A DNA stretch of 64,000 nt, from positions 1 to 64,000 of the forward strand of contig NC_011312.1 in NCBI RefSeq assembly GCF_000196495.1, given 5' to 3'. Each line of letters opens with the position of its first letter. The first letter of the stretch is position 1. This document shows, piece after piece, positions 18,810-27,381 of this stretch. Source of the DNA: Aliivibrio salmonicida LFI1238. GTDB taxonomy: Bacteria > Pseudomonadota > Gammaproteobacteria > Enterobacterales > Vibrionaceae. The position numbers were made by a program, and so were the translations under genes. Under the pieces are notes generated by a model that saw only the letters and a program-made list of their open reading frames with translations, was not told the DNA's origin and made no database searches.

Positions 18810-18901
18810 CTTTAATTTCCTTTTTAAATTCTTTTCTTAATATCGCTTATTAGTATCGAAAATAGCAAAGTTCGAAAAACGAATTACTCAACGAGTGCTT
18901 A

Positions 18902-19189
18902 TTATTCAACAATAGCCAGAATGTTGTATTCAGACATGATCAACACTTCTTTACCGTCAATCTTCTCTGCTTTGATGTTACCTTCTGCGAAGATCACTGA
19001 ATCGCCTACTTTTACGTCTAATGGCTGTACAGAACCATTCTCTAGGATGCGGCCATTGCCAACAGCTAGAATAATACCGCGAGTTGATTTCTCAGCCGCT
19101 GAACCTGTTAATACAATGCCACCTGCAGATTTTGATTCAGATTCTTGGCGTTCAACGATCACACGGTCATGTAAAGGACGGATATTCAT
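18902..19189 (-). CDS. groES: 10 kDa co-chaperonin GroES
   Basis: The start is ATG at 19189, preceded by AGGAG with normal spacing, giving 95 residues (MNIRPLHDRVIVERQESESK to a DYNILAIVE-like end). The longer upstream frame is not supported. The mobile loop region SAGGIVLTGSAAEKSTRG is seen. It forms the heptameric lid of GroEL. Confidence 0.97.
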   Translation of the reverse strand: MNIRPLHDRVIVERQESESKSAGGIVLTGSAAEKSTRGIILAVGNGRILENGSVQPLDVKVGDSVIFAEGNIKAEKIDGKEVLIMSEYNILAIVE

Positions 19190-19250
19190 TGGTCGTATCT
19201 CCTGATAATGTTCCATTTAAGAATAAAGTGCCATGATTTGGCTTTGGTTT

Positions 19251-19283
19251 ATTAATGGGGTTTTTAGGGGGGGATTGCAAGGG
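19251..19283 (-). promoter_or_regulatory. Sigma-32-type heat-shock promoter of groESL
   Basis: On the minus strand CCCTTGCAA (19275-19283), a 14-nt spacer and CCCCATTAAT (19251-19260) match the RpoH consensus (CTTGAA and CCCCAT). It lies about 60 bp upstream of the groES start, the expected position. Confidence 0.88.
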
Positions 19284-19303
19284 TTTATGGTGCAAATATT
19301 TAA

Positions 19304-19431
19304 AGAACTAGAGGCTAGAGACTATACGCTGCGCTAACTAGACCGCTTCGCTTCTATAAGAGCAAGAGCAGCACCATACTGGCTTTTGATCTTATAGTCT
19401 CTAGTTAGCGCAGCGTATAGTTTCTAGTTCT
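19304..19431. repeat. Inverted repeat upstream of groES
   Basis: The left arm holds ACTATACGCTGCGCTAACTA (19321-19340) and the right arm its reverse complement (TAGTTAGCGCAGCGTATAGT, about 19402-19421). Outer AGAACTAGA/TCTAGTTCT segments extend the pairing, and a 7-nt insertion interrupts the left arm. It is a palindromic intergenic repeat with about 60 nt between the arms. The following stretch to 19549 has no gene I can support. Confidence 0.7.
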
Positions 19432-19549
19432 ATACTTAGCGAACGCTGTAGCCACCACTATCACCTCTGAAATCTGCAAGCGTAGCGATCTGAACTCTGC
19501 TCTATGCTCTCCTCTGGGACGAAGTCCTCCTTAAGCGAAGCGCCCTTTA

Positions 19550-20988
19550 AAGGTAAGGAATTTGAATGTTGCTGAGTTAGCATTGGCCCGTCTAAAAAAG
19601 CCAATTTCACCATCGCTGTTTTTTTAAAAGGTATCGAAAATATAATTATCGGGGATTTTATAACTGTTTTAGCCCTATTTCATGAGTTTTAGATACACTT
19701 ATCCTACAAACCTTATTATGCTGCCCTCAATTCTGACTGAACTATCGCATGGGTGACTAAATCATTGACCGAATTTCCGACTCGGAAATTCGTAAACACC
19801 AGACGACTTTCACATAAAATACATTCGTACGGATCTACTTTTACATATCCTTTTAACATTGCGGCATACCCTGGCATTTTCGGCTCAGCTTCTATTGTCA
19901 TACCTAAAGCTGCATAAACTCTAGGCAGAGCTTCTCCACGACGACGCATTGATAAAAAACCGTAGTATCGGATCATCTTGAAATGTTTATCAGGATAGTG
20001 CTCTACTATCCGTCTTATCATCTCTTCTGGTGATAATGTTAGGCTGTCTGTTGTTCCTGTTCGATGGTCTAAATAATTAAACGTTATCATTCCGCCTTTG
20101 GCGTAATGACTTAAACGTGACGCTGAAATTGGGGGCCGTTTTAAATACCGACCAAGATAGTTCATCGTCGGTTTTACATTATTTGTCTTTTTAGCAAAAT
20201 GAAGCTTCCAACGACGATTATATTGACTGCTTAAAAAGCGTGACCAATCCGTTTTATTACGGATATAGGGGCATTCTTCGCTTGATAAATCAAGCTCATA
20301 ATAAGCCTTACCCAATAAACTGACGATAGCCGCTCTCCAACAAGGCTCTGTCGTTTTCATTTGGAAGTAAATGGGTTTCCATAAACCGGTACGTTCACAA
20401 ATTCCCCCACGAGTGACCGATAAATGTAAGTGCGTATTCCAATTCAGTTTTCGACCGTAAGTATGAAGAGCACAAAAGATACCGACATCTATTCCTTTAT
20501 CTTTTGCCCATCCCAGCAGAATGTTTGCAGCACATTTGAATAATTTATTTAACAGCCAACGGTTATGACGAAAGATAGGCCATAGCGTGTTTGGAAGGGT
20601 AAAGGTGATGTGTTGATATTCGCATTCAGGGAAGACATGTTGTTGCTTTTGTATCCATCGCTCTGTGGCTTTCATGCCACAGCTACTGCACGCTCGAGAT
20701 TTACAGGTTTGGTGAATATATTTGATATGGGTACAGTCAGGGTTGCAACAATGATATTCGCGAGAGCCAAAAGCCGCTGTCCCACAGGACAGCATCTTTG
20801 TGACATTTTCAATCACGACCGCTCTTAGGTTAGCTTTGTTATTATGAAGAAATTTAAGCCCGTTATTTTGACTATTAAATAATTGTTTCAGGGGTTTATA
20901 TGCGTGCATGGCGATAGGATAAACGATTTATTGGCAACAATGGAAGAGGTTGAGTCCTTTTGATTTGCGCCGTAGGCGCCTATTGTTC
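19550..20988 (-). mobile_element. IS91-family element, copy 2 (1439 bp)
   Basis: Same ends as the other copies: AAGGTAAGG at 19550 and ...TATTGTTC at 20988. The flank at the ori end is TTTA rather than CAAG/GAAC, so this end may have moved by recombination. Its left neighbour is the groES upstream DNA and its right neighbour is plasmid-like DNA. Confidence 0.93.
19716..20909 (-). CDS. IS91-family transposase (copy 2)
   Basis: A 397-residue HUH/Y2 transposase identical in design to the other copies, with all zinc, HUH and tyrosine motifs present. It differs at residue 17 (QNNG instead of QNNW). It presumably remains functional. Confidence 0.95.
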   Translation of the reverse strand: MHAYKPLKQLFNSQNNGLKFLHNNKANLRAVVIENVTKMLSCGTAAFGSREYHCCNPDCTHIKYIHQTCKSRACSSCGMKATERWIQKQQHVFPECEYQHITFTLPNTLWPIFRHNRWLLNKLFKCAANILLGWAKDKGIDVGIFCALHTYGRKLNWNTHLHLSVTRGGICERTGLWKPIYFQMKTTEPCWRAAIVSLLGKAYYELDLSSEECPYIRNKTDWSRFLSSQYNRRWKLHFAKKTNNVKPTMNYLGRYLKRPPISASRLSHYAKGGMITFNYLDHRTGTTDSLTLSPEEMIRRIVEHYPDKHFKMIRYYGFLSMRRRGEALPRVYAALGMTIEAEPKMPGYAAMLKGYVKVDPYECILCESRLVFTNFRVGNSVNDLVTHAIVQSELRAA

Positions 20989-21133
20989 ATAGCTTAGATA
21001 ATATTTCATAATAAGTTTTTTCATAATACAACCTATTAGTCAAATCACTATCAGTTAAAATGTGTTCAAACGTGGTAATGTTTTTCTCATACACATTTAT
21101 ATAATGCTTATAAAAATCAATTGAAAATTCCAT
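20987..21133 (-). pseudogene. Small plasmid-type ORF cut by IS91 copy 2
   Basis: Read leftward from ATG at 21133 it gives 48 residues (MEFSIDFYKHYINVYEKN...) with a stop whose last bases come from the IS91 end (TGA at 20987-20989). I do not recognise the family. It is divergent from the gene at 21269, with a palindromic operator candidate between them. The stop at the IS junction suggests its 3' part was lost. Confidence 0.4.
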
Positions 21134-21210
21134 AATTAACCCCTTTATTATATGAGTCGATTATACCTTACAATTTTGATTGTTGCACCATAAATCATAT
21201 TTAAGCTAAC

Positions 21211-21231
21211 ATACATATCGTCAATATGTAT
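21211..21231. promoter_or_regulatory. Palindromic operator candidate
   Basis: A perfect 8-bp inverted repeat ATACATAT-CGTCA-ATATGTAT lies between the two divergent small genes, 38 bp upstream of the 21269 start. Its size and place fit a repressor-binding site; the binding protein is unknown. Confidence 0.5.
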
Positions 21232-21268
21232 AATACATTATGGTGATATGTTTAATTGGTAAGGAATA

Positions 21269-21523
21269 ATGAAATTTAGTCGTGTCAAAGAAGGTGAGTT
21301 TAAGCGTCTAGTTGAGACTAAGACGATAACCACTCTTATTGCTCAAGAGTCGAATAATGAACACAATAAGTTTTCACTATTTGGTATCGATGAAAAAAAT
21401 CAACTTGGTTATGCTGTTCGTCATGGCCGTGTTGATGAGCTAAGAACGTGGCGATTAGATATTTTAAGTGCGTTTGTTAAATCATTAGGATTTAAGTCAA
21501 TTGAAGTCTATTTTTCTAAATAA
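21269..21523 (+). CDS. Small plasmid-type hypothetical protein
   Basis: An 84-residue protein (MKFSRVKEGEFKRLVETKT start) with AAGGAAT as ribosome-binding site. It contains FSLFGIDEKNQLGYAVRHGR and a C-terminal LSAFVKSLGFKSIEVYF. The pattern recalls small partition-associated or regulatory proteins of conjugative plasmids, but I do not recognise it firmly. Its neighbours (hok, ardC, another plasmid gene) support a plasmid origin. Confidence 0.55.
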   Translation: MKFSRVKEGEFKRLVETKTITTLIAQESNNEHNKFSLFGIDEKNQLGYAVRHGRVDELRTWRLDILSAFVKSLGFKSIEVYFSK

Positions 21524-21613
21524 AAATAGAGAAGAAGTAAAATATGGGTGCTTGTGGCCTATACCTCACAGTCTGAAATCGGGTAGCAGCTTTACTCTGC
21601 TACCCGCCCAGCT

Positions 21614-21763
21614 CTACTCTGCTTCGTAGGCAAGTGTTGCCTGTATTACCGCGCTCCCATTTTTGATTTGAAGCTCACAAAGTGACCCCCTTACCATCCA
21701 TGTGAAACACAGGATCGTTAAACAAATAACAATCAAGCCCGTTAAGGCGGATTTTTTCGGCAT
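21614..21763 (-). CDS. hok: Hok/Gef-family membrane toxin
   Basis: A 49-residue protein read from ATG at 21763 with AAGGGG upstream. It has one N-terminal transmembrane helix (LTGLIVICLTILCFTWMV), then RGSLCELQIKNG and the end AYEAE. This is the Hok signature: the SLCE motif after the helix and a C-terminal AYE. Hok toxins depolarise the inner membrane and kill plasmid-free cells. An overlapping mok-like frame and an antisense Sok-like RNA lie upstream, completing a type I toxin-antitoxin locus. Confidence 0.85.
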   Translation of the reverse strand: MPKKSALTGLIVICLTILCFTWMVRGSLCELQIKNGSAVIQATLAYEAE

Positions 21764-21816
21764 TTTACTTGCCCCTTATCAAAATAGAGGCTAAGATCAG
21801 TTCTGTCAGGATACAT
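21742..21816 (-). CDS. mok: mok-like overlapping leader ORF
   Basis: ATG at 21816 opens a 24-codon frame (MYPDRTDLSLYFDKGQVKCR start) that overlaps the hok start in another frame and stops at 21742. In known hok/sok loci, translation of mok is required for hok translation, and Sok blocks mok. Short, so identified by position and overlap only. Confidence 0.6.
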   Translation of the reverse strand: MYPDRTDLSLYFDKGQVKCRKNPP

Positions 21817-21866
21817 CACTTAAACCTCGTTAGTTAATGAAAATTAAACTTTCGGGGTTTTTGTTT
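21804..21866 (+). ncRNA. sok: Sok-like antisense RNA
   Basis: Promoter TTGCCC (21769-21774), a 17-bp spacer and TAAGAT (21792-21797) put the start near 21804. The RNA would end in a hairpin of AAACCTCG (21822-21829) and CGGGGTTT (21853-21860) followed by T-rich DNA. The loop TTAGTTAATGAAAATTAA closely resembles the Sok RNA of plasmid R1. It is antisense to the hok/mok leader. Boundaries are estimates. Confidence 0.75.
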
Positions 21867-22496
21867 ATCTACCGTCTACAAAACTTGCGTTATGCTTTCG
21901 GTTGATAGCCAAAAGCACCCACCGTTATTCTACATTAAACACTTTCACTAATCCTAGCTTTTCATTTACTTATCTTTCAATATAGTCATTTCTAGCTCAG
22001 TTTATGCCTTATAACTACCGTTTTTTCCGTGAAAATATATGTAGTGTTTTCCTACAGTGTTGTAATTTGTTATAGATGTTTCAGGGCTATAATTGGTTTT
22101 TATTCTCAATGTTAGAGCGTTTATTTCTTATGTAGGGCGTTTTTTTCTATCGAAAAAGGGTCATTTCCTCGCTGCGCTCGTCCTCCGATAACCCCTATCC
22201 GTAAAGAAACAAAGTTTCTAACGGCTGGTGGGTTCCTGTCGTCATTCTCCCCAACGCAAAAGCCAGTGCCAAAGCTAAAATCAAGAGCTTTCTCTTCTCT
22301 TTCTAAGTGCTTGTAATCGCTGATAGTGGTTTCATTGCGTCATTGCTTTCCCTATGTGTGATTTTTCATATCGTCCTCGCTACTTCCTGTTAACCGTCTC
22401 CTATCAGAACCTCCCTTGCAATAGTTCGCTTCGCCGCGTTGCGCTTTTGCAAGGCAGAACCATGTTAGGAGTTCGGACAGTCAGGCGAAGACGAAG
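21867..22496. other. Non-coding plasmid-like stretch
   Basis: About 630 bp without a convincing gene. It holds a few inverted repeats, for example around 22425-22455 (TTGCAA...GCTTCGCCGCGTTGCGC...TTGCAAG). The sequence type resembles leader and origin-proximal plasmid DNA, but nothing firm can be assigned. Confidence 0.4.
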
Positions 22497-22529
22497 ATGA
22501 AAACTCACTTAAACATAGGAAAAACAGCC

Positions 22530-23489
22530 ATGACTTATTCAACCACTATCAATTCAACAATCACTAAAGAAACAGAAGCGACTAAAGCAAGAGCAGGCTA
22601 TCCCAAAAATGAAATGGTTAAAAAGCGTAAAACAACAAAAAAACGCGCAGTCGTAAAAGTATCTAAAGACATTTATCAAATGGTGACTGATCGCATTATT
22701 GCAGCATTAGAAAGTGGAGTTAAACCGTGGGCGTGTCCGTGGGATAGAACGAATGAATGCTCAATGTTACCGATGAACTTTAAAACAAAAGCGAATTATT
22801 CAGGGGTAAATATTCTACTGCTTTGGAGTGAAACGGTGATGAAAGGTTTCACAAGCCCTTACTGGTTGACCTATAACCAAGCCGTTGAGCTAGGCGGTAA
22901 CGTTATCAAAGGCCAAAAAGGAACCCCAATTATCTATTATAAAAATTGGGAAAAAGAAAACGACGACGGAAAAACAGAAATTATCCCAATGTTAAAAACC
23001 TTTACTGTGTTTAATCTTGATCAAGTAGAAGGCATCGAAAAGCCAGCGGTTACAGTGGCAGAAGTGAGAGAGAAAAACGAATTTGTAACGTTAGATCACG
23101 TAGTCGAGGCCATCAATGCAACTGGAATTAAAATCAATCATTGTGGTATTCGTGCGTTTTATTCGTCTGCACACGATGAAATCACATTGCCTATGGTTGA
23201 CCGTTTTAATTCTTCTTATGACTATTACGCGACGACATGGCATGAATTGGTTCACGCAACAGGTCACAAAACCCGTTTAGACCGTAATTTAAAAAACAGC
23301 TTTGGTTCTAAAGATTATGCGTTTGAGGAATTGATTGCCGAGTTAGGCGCAGAGTTCTGCTGTGCTGATTTGGGGATTGTGGGCGAGGTGCAACATGAAA
23401 GCTATATCGCAAGCTGGCTAGAGCGTTTGAATGGCGATAAGAAATTTATTTTTAAAGCCGCCAGTCAAGCAAGGCGCATCAATGGCTAA
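22530..23489 (+). CDS. ardC: ArdC-family antirestriction / ssDNA-binding protein
   Basis: About 319 residues from ATG at 22530, the preferred start (AGGA nine bases upstream); a start at 22497 adds 11 residues. The N-terminal ssDNA-binding domain (about 50-170) shows DIYQMVTDRIIAALESG, PWDRTNECSMLPMNF, KANYSGVNILLLW and KGQKGTPIIYY. The C-terminal zincin-like domain carries HELVHATGHKTRLDR (the HExxH-type zinc site reads HELVH) and EELIAELGAEF. ArdC proteins from conjugative plasmids protect incoming DNA from restriction. It ends AASQARRING, slightly short of some homologues. Confidence 0.85.
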   Translation: MTYSTTINSTITKETEATKARAGYPKNEMVKKRKTTKKRAVVKVSKDIYQMVTDRIIAALESGVKPWACPWDRTNECSMLPMNFKTKANYSGVNILLLWSETVMKGFTSPYWLTYNQAVELGGNVIKGQKGTPIIYYKNWEKENDDGKTEIIPMLKTFTVFNLDQVEGIEKPAVTVAEVREKNEFVTLDHVVEAINATGIKINHCGIRAFYSSAHDEITLPMVDRFNSSYDYYATTWHELVHATGHKTRLDRNLKNSFGSKDYAFEELIAELGAEFCCADLGIVGEVQHESYIASWLERLNGDKKFIFKAASQARRING

Positions 23490-23579
23490 TTAAACGATAA
23501 AAAAGAAAAGGCTTAAAGCACTTATATGACAAGTAACTTTAAGCCTAAACCACTTAACTAACGTAAGGAATATAAAATT

Positions 23580-23749
23580 ATGACCGATATTTGTCAATGT
23601 GAAATTTCACCGATCCCATTTGAGCTAGGAAAGGTTGTTTTCACGCAAGGAATTAACCAGTTAATTCAGGGAGAGCATGACAAACTTAACAAATTTGTAG
23701 ATCGTCATTACTCGTGTGATTGGGGGACAATGTGCGAGGAAGACCGTTC
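23580..23749 (+). pseudogene. Plasmid-type small protein, 3' end lost at IS91 copy 3
   Basis: ATG at 23580 with AAGGAA upstream opens a frame reading MTDICQCEISPIPFELGK and CDWGTMCEEDRS, then enters the IS91 end after GTTC and stops three codons later. The tail CDWG..CEED resembles the conserved core of small plasmid proteins of unknown function whose frame normally continues about 30 residues. Hence it is probably truncated. Confidence 0.6.
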
Positions 23750-25188
23750 AAGGTAAGGAATTTGAATGTTGCTGAGTTAGCATTGGCCCGTCTAAAAAAG
23801 CCAATTTCACCATCGCTGTTTTTTTAAAAGGTATCGAAAATATAATTATCGGGGATTTTATAACTGTTTTAGCCCTATTTCATGAGTTTTAGATACACTT
23901 ATCCTACAAACCTTATTATGCTGCCCTCAATTCTGACTGAACTATCGCATGGGTGACTAAATCATTGACCGAATTTCCGACTCGGAAATTCGTAAACACC
24001 AGACGACTTTCACATAAAATACATTCGTACGGATCTACTTTTACATATCCTTTTAACATTGCGGCATACCCTGGCATTTTCGGCTCAGCTTCTATTGTCA
24101 TACCTAAAGCTGCATAAACTCTAGGCAGAGCTTCTCCACGACGACGCATTGATAAAAAACCGTAGTATCGGATCATCTTGAAATGTTTATCAGGATAGTG
24201 CTCTACTATCCGTCTTATCATCTCTTCTGGTGATAATGTTAGGCTGTCTGTTGTTCCTGTTCGATGGTCTAAATAATTAAACGTTATCATTCCGCCTTTG
24301 GCGTAATGACTTAAACGTGACGCTGAAATCGGGGGCCGTTTTAAATACCGACCAAGATAGTTCATCGTCGGTTTTACATTATTTGTCTTTTTAGCAAAAT
24401 GAAGCTTCCAACGACGATTATATTGACTGCTTAAAAAGCGTGACCAATCCGTTTTATTACGGATATAGGGGCATTCTTCGCTTGATAAATCAAGCTCATC
24501 ATAAGCCTTACCCAATAAACTGACGATAGCCGCTCTCCAACAAGGCTCTGTCGTTTTCATTTGGAAGTAAATGGGTTTCCATAAACCGGTACGTTCACAA
24601 ATTCCCCCACGAGTGACCGATAAATGTAAGTGCGTATTCCAATTCAGTTTTCGACCGTAAGTATGAAGAGCACAAAAGATACCGACATCTATTCCTTTAT
24701 CTTTTGCCCATCCCAGCAGAATGTTTGCAGCACATTTGAATAATTTATTTAACAGCCAACGGTTATGACGAAAGATAGGCCATAGCGTGTTTGGAAGGGT
24801 AAAGGTGATGTGTTGATATTCGCATTCAGGGAAGACATGTTGTTGCTTTTGTATCCATCGCTCTGTGGCTTTCATGCCACAGCTACTGCACGCTCGAGAT
24901 TTACAGGTTTGGTGAATATATTTGATATGGGTACAGTCAGGGTTGCAACAATGATATTCGCGAGAGCCAAAAGCCGCTGTCCCACAGGACAGCATCTTTG
25001 TGACATTTTCAATCACGACCGCTCTTAGGTTAGCTTTGTTATTATGAAGAAATTTAAGCCAGTTATTTTGACTATTAAATAATTGTTTCAGGGGTTTATA
25101 TGCGTGCATGGCGATAGGATAAACGATTTATTGGCAACAATGGAAGAGGTTGAGTCCTTTTGATTTGCGCCGTAGGCGCCTATTGTTC
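23750..25188 (-). mobile_element. IS91-family element, copy 3 (1439 bp)
   Basis: Ends as in the other copies. The ori end at 23750 is next to GTTC (GAAC on the element's strand), a preferred IS91 target. The ter end at 25188 directly touches the start codon of the MBL-fold gene (25189). Copies 2 and 3, in the same orientation, flank the plasmid-like segment. Confidence 0.93.
23916..25109 (-). CDS. IS91-family transposase (copy 3)
   Basis: A 397-residue transposase with intact zinc, HUH and two-tyrosine motifs. It carries Asp at residue 204 (KAYDELDL), shared only with copy 4; other copies have Tyr. Confidence 0.95.
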   Translation of the reverse strand: MHAYKPLKQLFNSQNNWLKFLHNNKANLRAVVIENVTKMLSCGTAAFGSREYHCCNPDCTHIKYIHQTCKSRACSSCGMKATERWIQKQQHVFPECEYQHITFTLPNTLWPIFRHNRWLLNKLFKCAANILLGWAKDKGIDVGIFCALHTYGRKLNWNTHLHLSVTRGGICERTGLWKPIYFQMKTTEPCWRAAIVSLLGKAYDELDLSSEECPYIRNKTDWSRFLSSQYNRRWKLHFAKKTNNVKPTMNYLGRYLKRPPISASRLSHYAKGGMITFNYLDHRTGTTDSLTLSPEEMIRRIVEHYPDKHFKMIRYYGFLSMRRRGEALPRVYAALGMTIEAEPKMPGYAAMLKGYVKVDPYECILCESRLVFTNFRVGNSVNDLVTHAIVQSELRAA

Positions 25189-26034
25189 ATGATACTGACA
25201 TCTTTAATTGATAATACAAGATTAAATAATCGAACGGACCTAGCGATAGAAAGAGGGTTATCTATTCACGCAAGCACAATGGGAAAAAGTATATTATTTG
25301 ACGCTGGAAGTAGTGAAGCTTTCTGTGATAATGCTACTTTATTGAATGTTGATATTAGCAATGTAGACGCAGCCGTTATTTCACATCGTCATCATGACCA
25401 TTGTAACGGGGTTACTCACTTTTTAGATCGTAACTCAAAAGCTCCGGTGTATTTTCGTGAATGCGAAGAAACCAATTATTTATTCAAAACATTTGGCTTT
25501 AAAAACAATGTAGGCATAAATAAACAGTTATTGGTCAAAGGTGCTAGTCGACTAACCTTTGTTAATCAAATGACTGAAATCTCTCCTAATATTTTCATCA
25601 TCACTGATTTAAGTAATAAATATGCTAAGTCAAAAGGTAATCAATATCTTTTTACTGAATCTGATGGTTGTTGCAAACCTGATAGTTTTGATCATGAATT
25701 ATTACTCGTCGTAAAAGAAAATGACGGGCTTATCGTATTTACTGGCTGTGCTCATAGTGGTGTTCTGAATATGATAGATACTGCAATTAGTCACTTCCCA
25801 AATACAAAAATCAAAGCGGTTGTTGGTGGTTTTCACTTGGTAGGATTACCATTATTTAATAGTATTGGTGGAACTAAAAAGCAGATCGAAGAAATTGGTG
25901 AATCTATCTTAAATTATCCAATAGATAAGTTGTATACAGGTCACTGCACAGGAATGAAAGCCTATCATATTCTAAAAGGTGTGCTTGGCGATCGCTTAGA
26001 ATATTTCCCAACCGGTCGTAGTATTACGATCTAA
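25189..26034 (+). CDS. MBL-fold metallo-hydrolase
   Basis: A 281-residue metallo-beta-lactamase-fold protein (MILTSLIDNTRLNNRTDLAI start). The metal-binding motif is SHRHHDHCNG (about residues 65-74), with later ligand regions FTGCAHSGVLNMID, GGFHLVGL and LYTGHCTG. It resembles the subgroup of predicted hydrolases related to methanopterin-type RFAP synthase homologues; substrate unknown. The IS91 ter end is flush with the ATG, so its native promoter and ribosome-binding site are gone and a longer fused frame (TTG at 25150) reads out of the IS. Expression is uncertain. Confidence 0.8.
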   Translation: MILTSLIDNTRLNNRTDLAIERGLSIHASTMGKSILFDAGSSEAFCDNATLLNVDISNVDAAVISHRHHDHCNGVTHFLDRNSKAPVYFRECEETNYLFKTFGFKNNVGINKQLLVKGASRLTFVNQMTEISPNIFIITDLSNKYAKSKGNQYLFTESDGCCKPDSFDHELLLVVKENDGLIVFTGCAHSGVLNMIDTAISHFPNTKIKAVVGGFHLVGLPLFNSIGGTKKQIEEIGESILNYPIDKLYTGHCTGMKAYHILKGVLGDRLEYFPTGRSITI

Positions 26035-26125
26035 GTTGGAAGCGCTTAACAACGCATTAAGTAAACATTGCACTCGTTCTACGAACTTCAAAAGGTTGCT
26101 TAATTGGCGACTTTTTTATTAGTTC

Positions 26126-26360
26126 GTGATCATGTTTTAATTAAAATGTAGCTAAAATTGCCAGGGATAAGTTGCTCATCAATCATGATAGGCACAAACA
26201 TGTTTTGTTTTGAGTTATCTCTTTTGTAATTTGCCATGTAGTTGATTTTAATTGTAATAATAGTAATTAGATCATGTATATAGATAGGTATCAAGGGATA
26301 GTGATATGATATTGAAAAGAATAATTATGCAGGGGCTGGAGTAATTCTACAGCCTCGTTA
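26126..26360. repeat. Intergenic repeat unit (modules B and D)
   Basis: After a terminator-like GGTTGC/GGCGACT region, GTGATCATGTTTTAATTAAA (26126 on) matches the module found between other genes of this region. The segment 26158-26360 is a 203-bp near-copy of the reverse complement of 61226-61428. Its last 80 bp, with ATAGTGATATGATATTGAAA and ending CAGCCTCGTTA, recur at 28300-28402. No gene is seen within. Confidence 0.8.
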
Positions 26361-26436
26361 TACCGTAATCGAACGTAGTTAACTGAAATCCGTGCTAATC
26401 TAGTCTTCTTTATCATTTTAAGCAAGTAGTGATTCG

Positions 26437-26988
26437 ATGTCAGAACATTTTGAAGGTAAGTTTGAAGTAGAATTGAAATATAGGCTGAAGTCTAAATCTC
26501 AGTTTTTAACTATATTAAATTCAATGATGTACGAGGTCATGCTTGAAGATAACTTAGAATCTGATTGTTACTTTGATACTCCTGAACAAGTACTTTTGGC
26601 TGAAAATAAAAGCCTTTGTATTCGTGAAATGGAACCGTCTGGAATTAAACTTTGGATAGTCAAAGGACCAGAGGCTGACCATTGTGAAGCGACGAATATC
26701 ACCGATACCAATAAAGCGAAAAGTATGCTTAATACAATGGGCTACCATGTTGTTTTAGCCATGAAGAAAACGCGTAGTATTTACTTTGTTGGTAAATTTC
26801 ATATTACTATCGATAATCTTAATGGGTTAGGTGATTTTGCTGAATTTGCGATTATGACTGACGATGAAAGTCTACTTGAAAGTTATCGGTCTGAACTGAT
26901 TGTTTTAGCAAGTAAGTTTGGCCTGAGTTCTACGGACTTAGAGCATCGTTCATACCGAAAAATGTACTCAGAAAGTCTTACGGTATAA
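26437..26988 (+). CDS. CYTH-domain protein (class IV adenylate cyclase-like)
   Basis: A 183-residue protein of the CyaB/thiamine triphosphatase (CYTH) superfamily. The hallmark E-x-E-x-K motif appears near the N-terminus as FEVELKYRLK (about 9-18), then SDCYFDTPEQVLL, SLCIREME and a C-terminal EHRSYRKMY. The family hydrolyses or cyclises triphosphorylated substrates in an eight-stranded tunnel. Whether this one makes cAMP or acts as a triphosphatase cannot be decided. It sits alone between repeat units. Confidence 0.8.
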   Translation: MSEHFEGKFEVELKYRLKSKSQFLTILNSMMYEVMLEDNLESDCYFDTPEQVLLAENKSLCIREMEPSGIKLWIVKGPEADHCEATNITDTNKAKSMLNTMGYHVVLAMKKTRSIYFVGKFHITIDNLNGLGDFAEFAIMTDDESLLESYRSELIVLASKFGLSSTDLEHRSYRKMYSESLTV

Positions 26989-27035
26989 CAAGTGACTATG
27001 GTTCTTTATTTAACGTAAATCCCGTTCTACGAACC

Positions 27036-27155
27036 GCAAAGGCCGCTAAAATTTAGCGGTTTTTTTGTCGCTTGTGATCACGTTTTCATTCAAATATAGT
27101 TAAAATTAGTCATAGCTTCATTGTCATGTGCCAGTTGGGTAGACGCTAATGTCAT
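27036..27155. repeat. Terminator plus intergenic repeat
   Basis: AAAGGCCGCTAAAATTTAGC (from 27037) forms a terminator with a following T-run. The shared module GTGATCACGTTTTCATTCAA starts at 27074 and runs on to CATTGTCATGTGCCAGTTGG and CTAATGTCA. It matches 28196-28276, 30590-30709 and others. Confidence 0.8.
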
Positions 27156-27381
27156 ATAGTTGGATCTTTCATTGAACGTTACCTTTAAATTGTTATTTTC
27201 ATTCCATAATGTGAATTAAATACATTACCTAATGCTAATAAATAGGTATTTATTACATATGCTTTACATTTCAGTGTTGTTGTATGAGGTTTGCATATGT
27301 CAAAGCTATAGAGTGTCAATTAGATCAACCAGCCATTCTAATTGTCGCTCAATACTTCGTAAGAGAATTGGAAATCAGGAA

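Noticed and set aside
20610..20828. 72-codon frame antisense to the IS91 transposase, present in all seven copies
   Set aside because: It recurs only because the transposase copies are near-identical; no ribosome-binding site or domain, so treated as a shadow frame.
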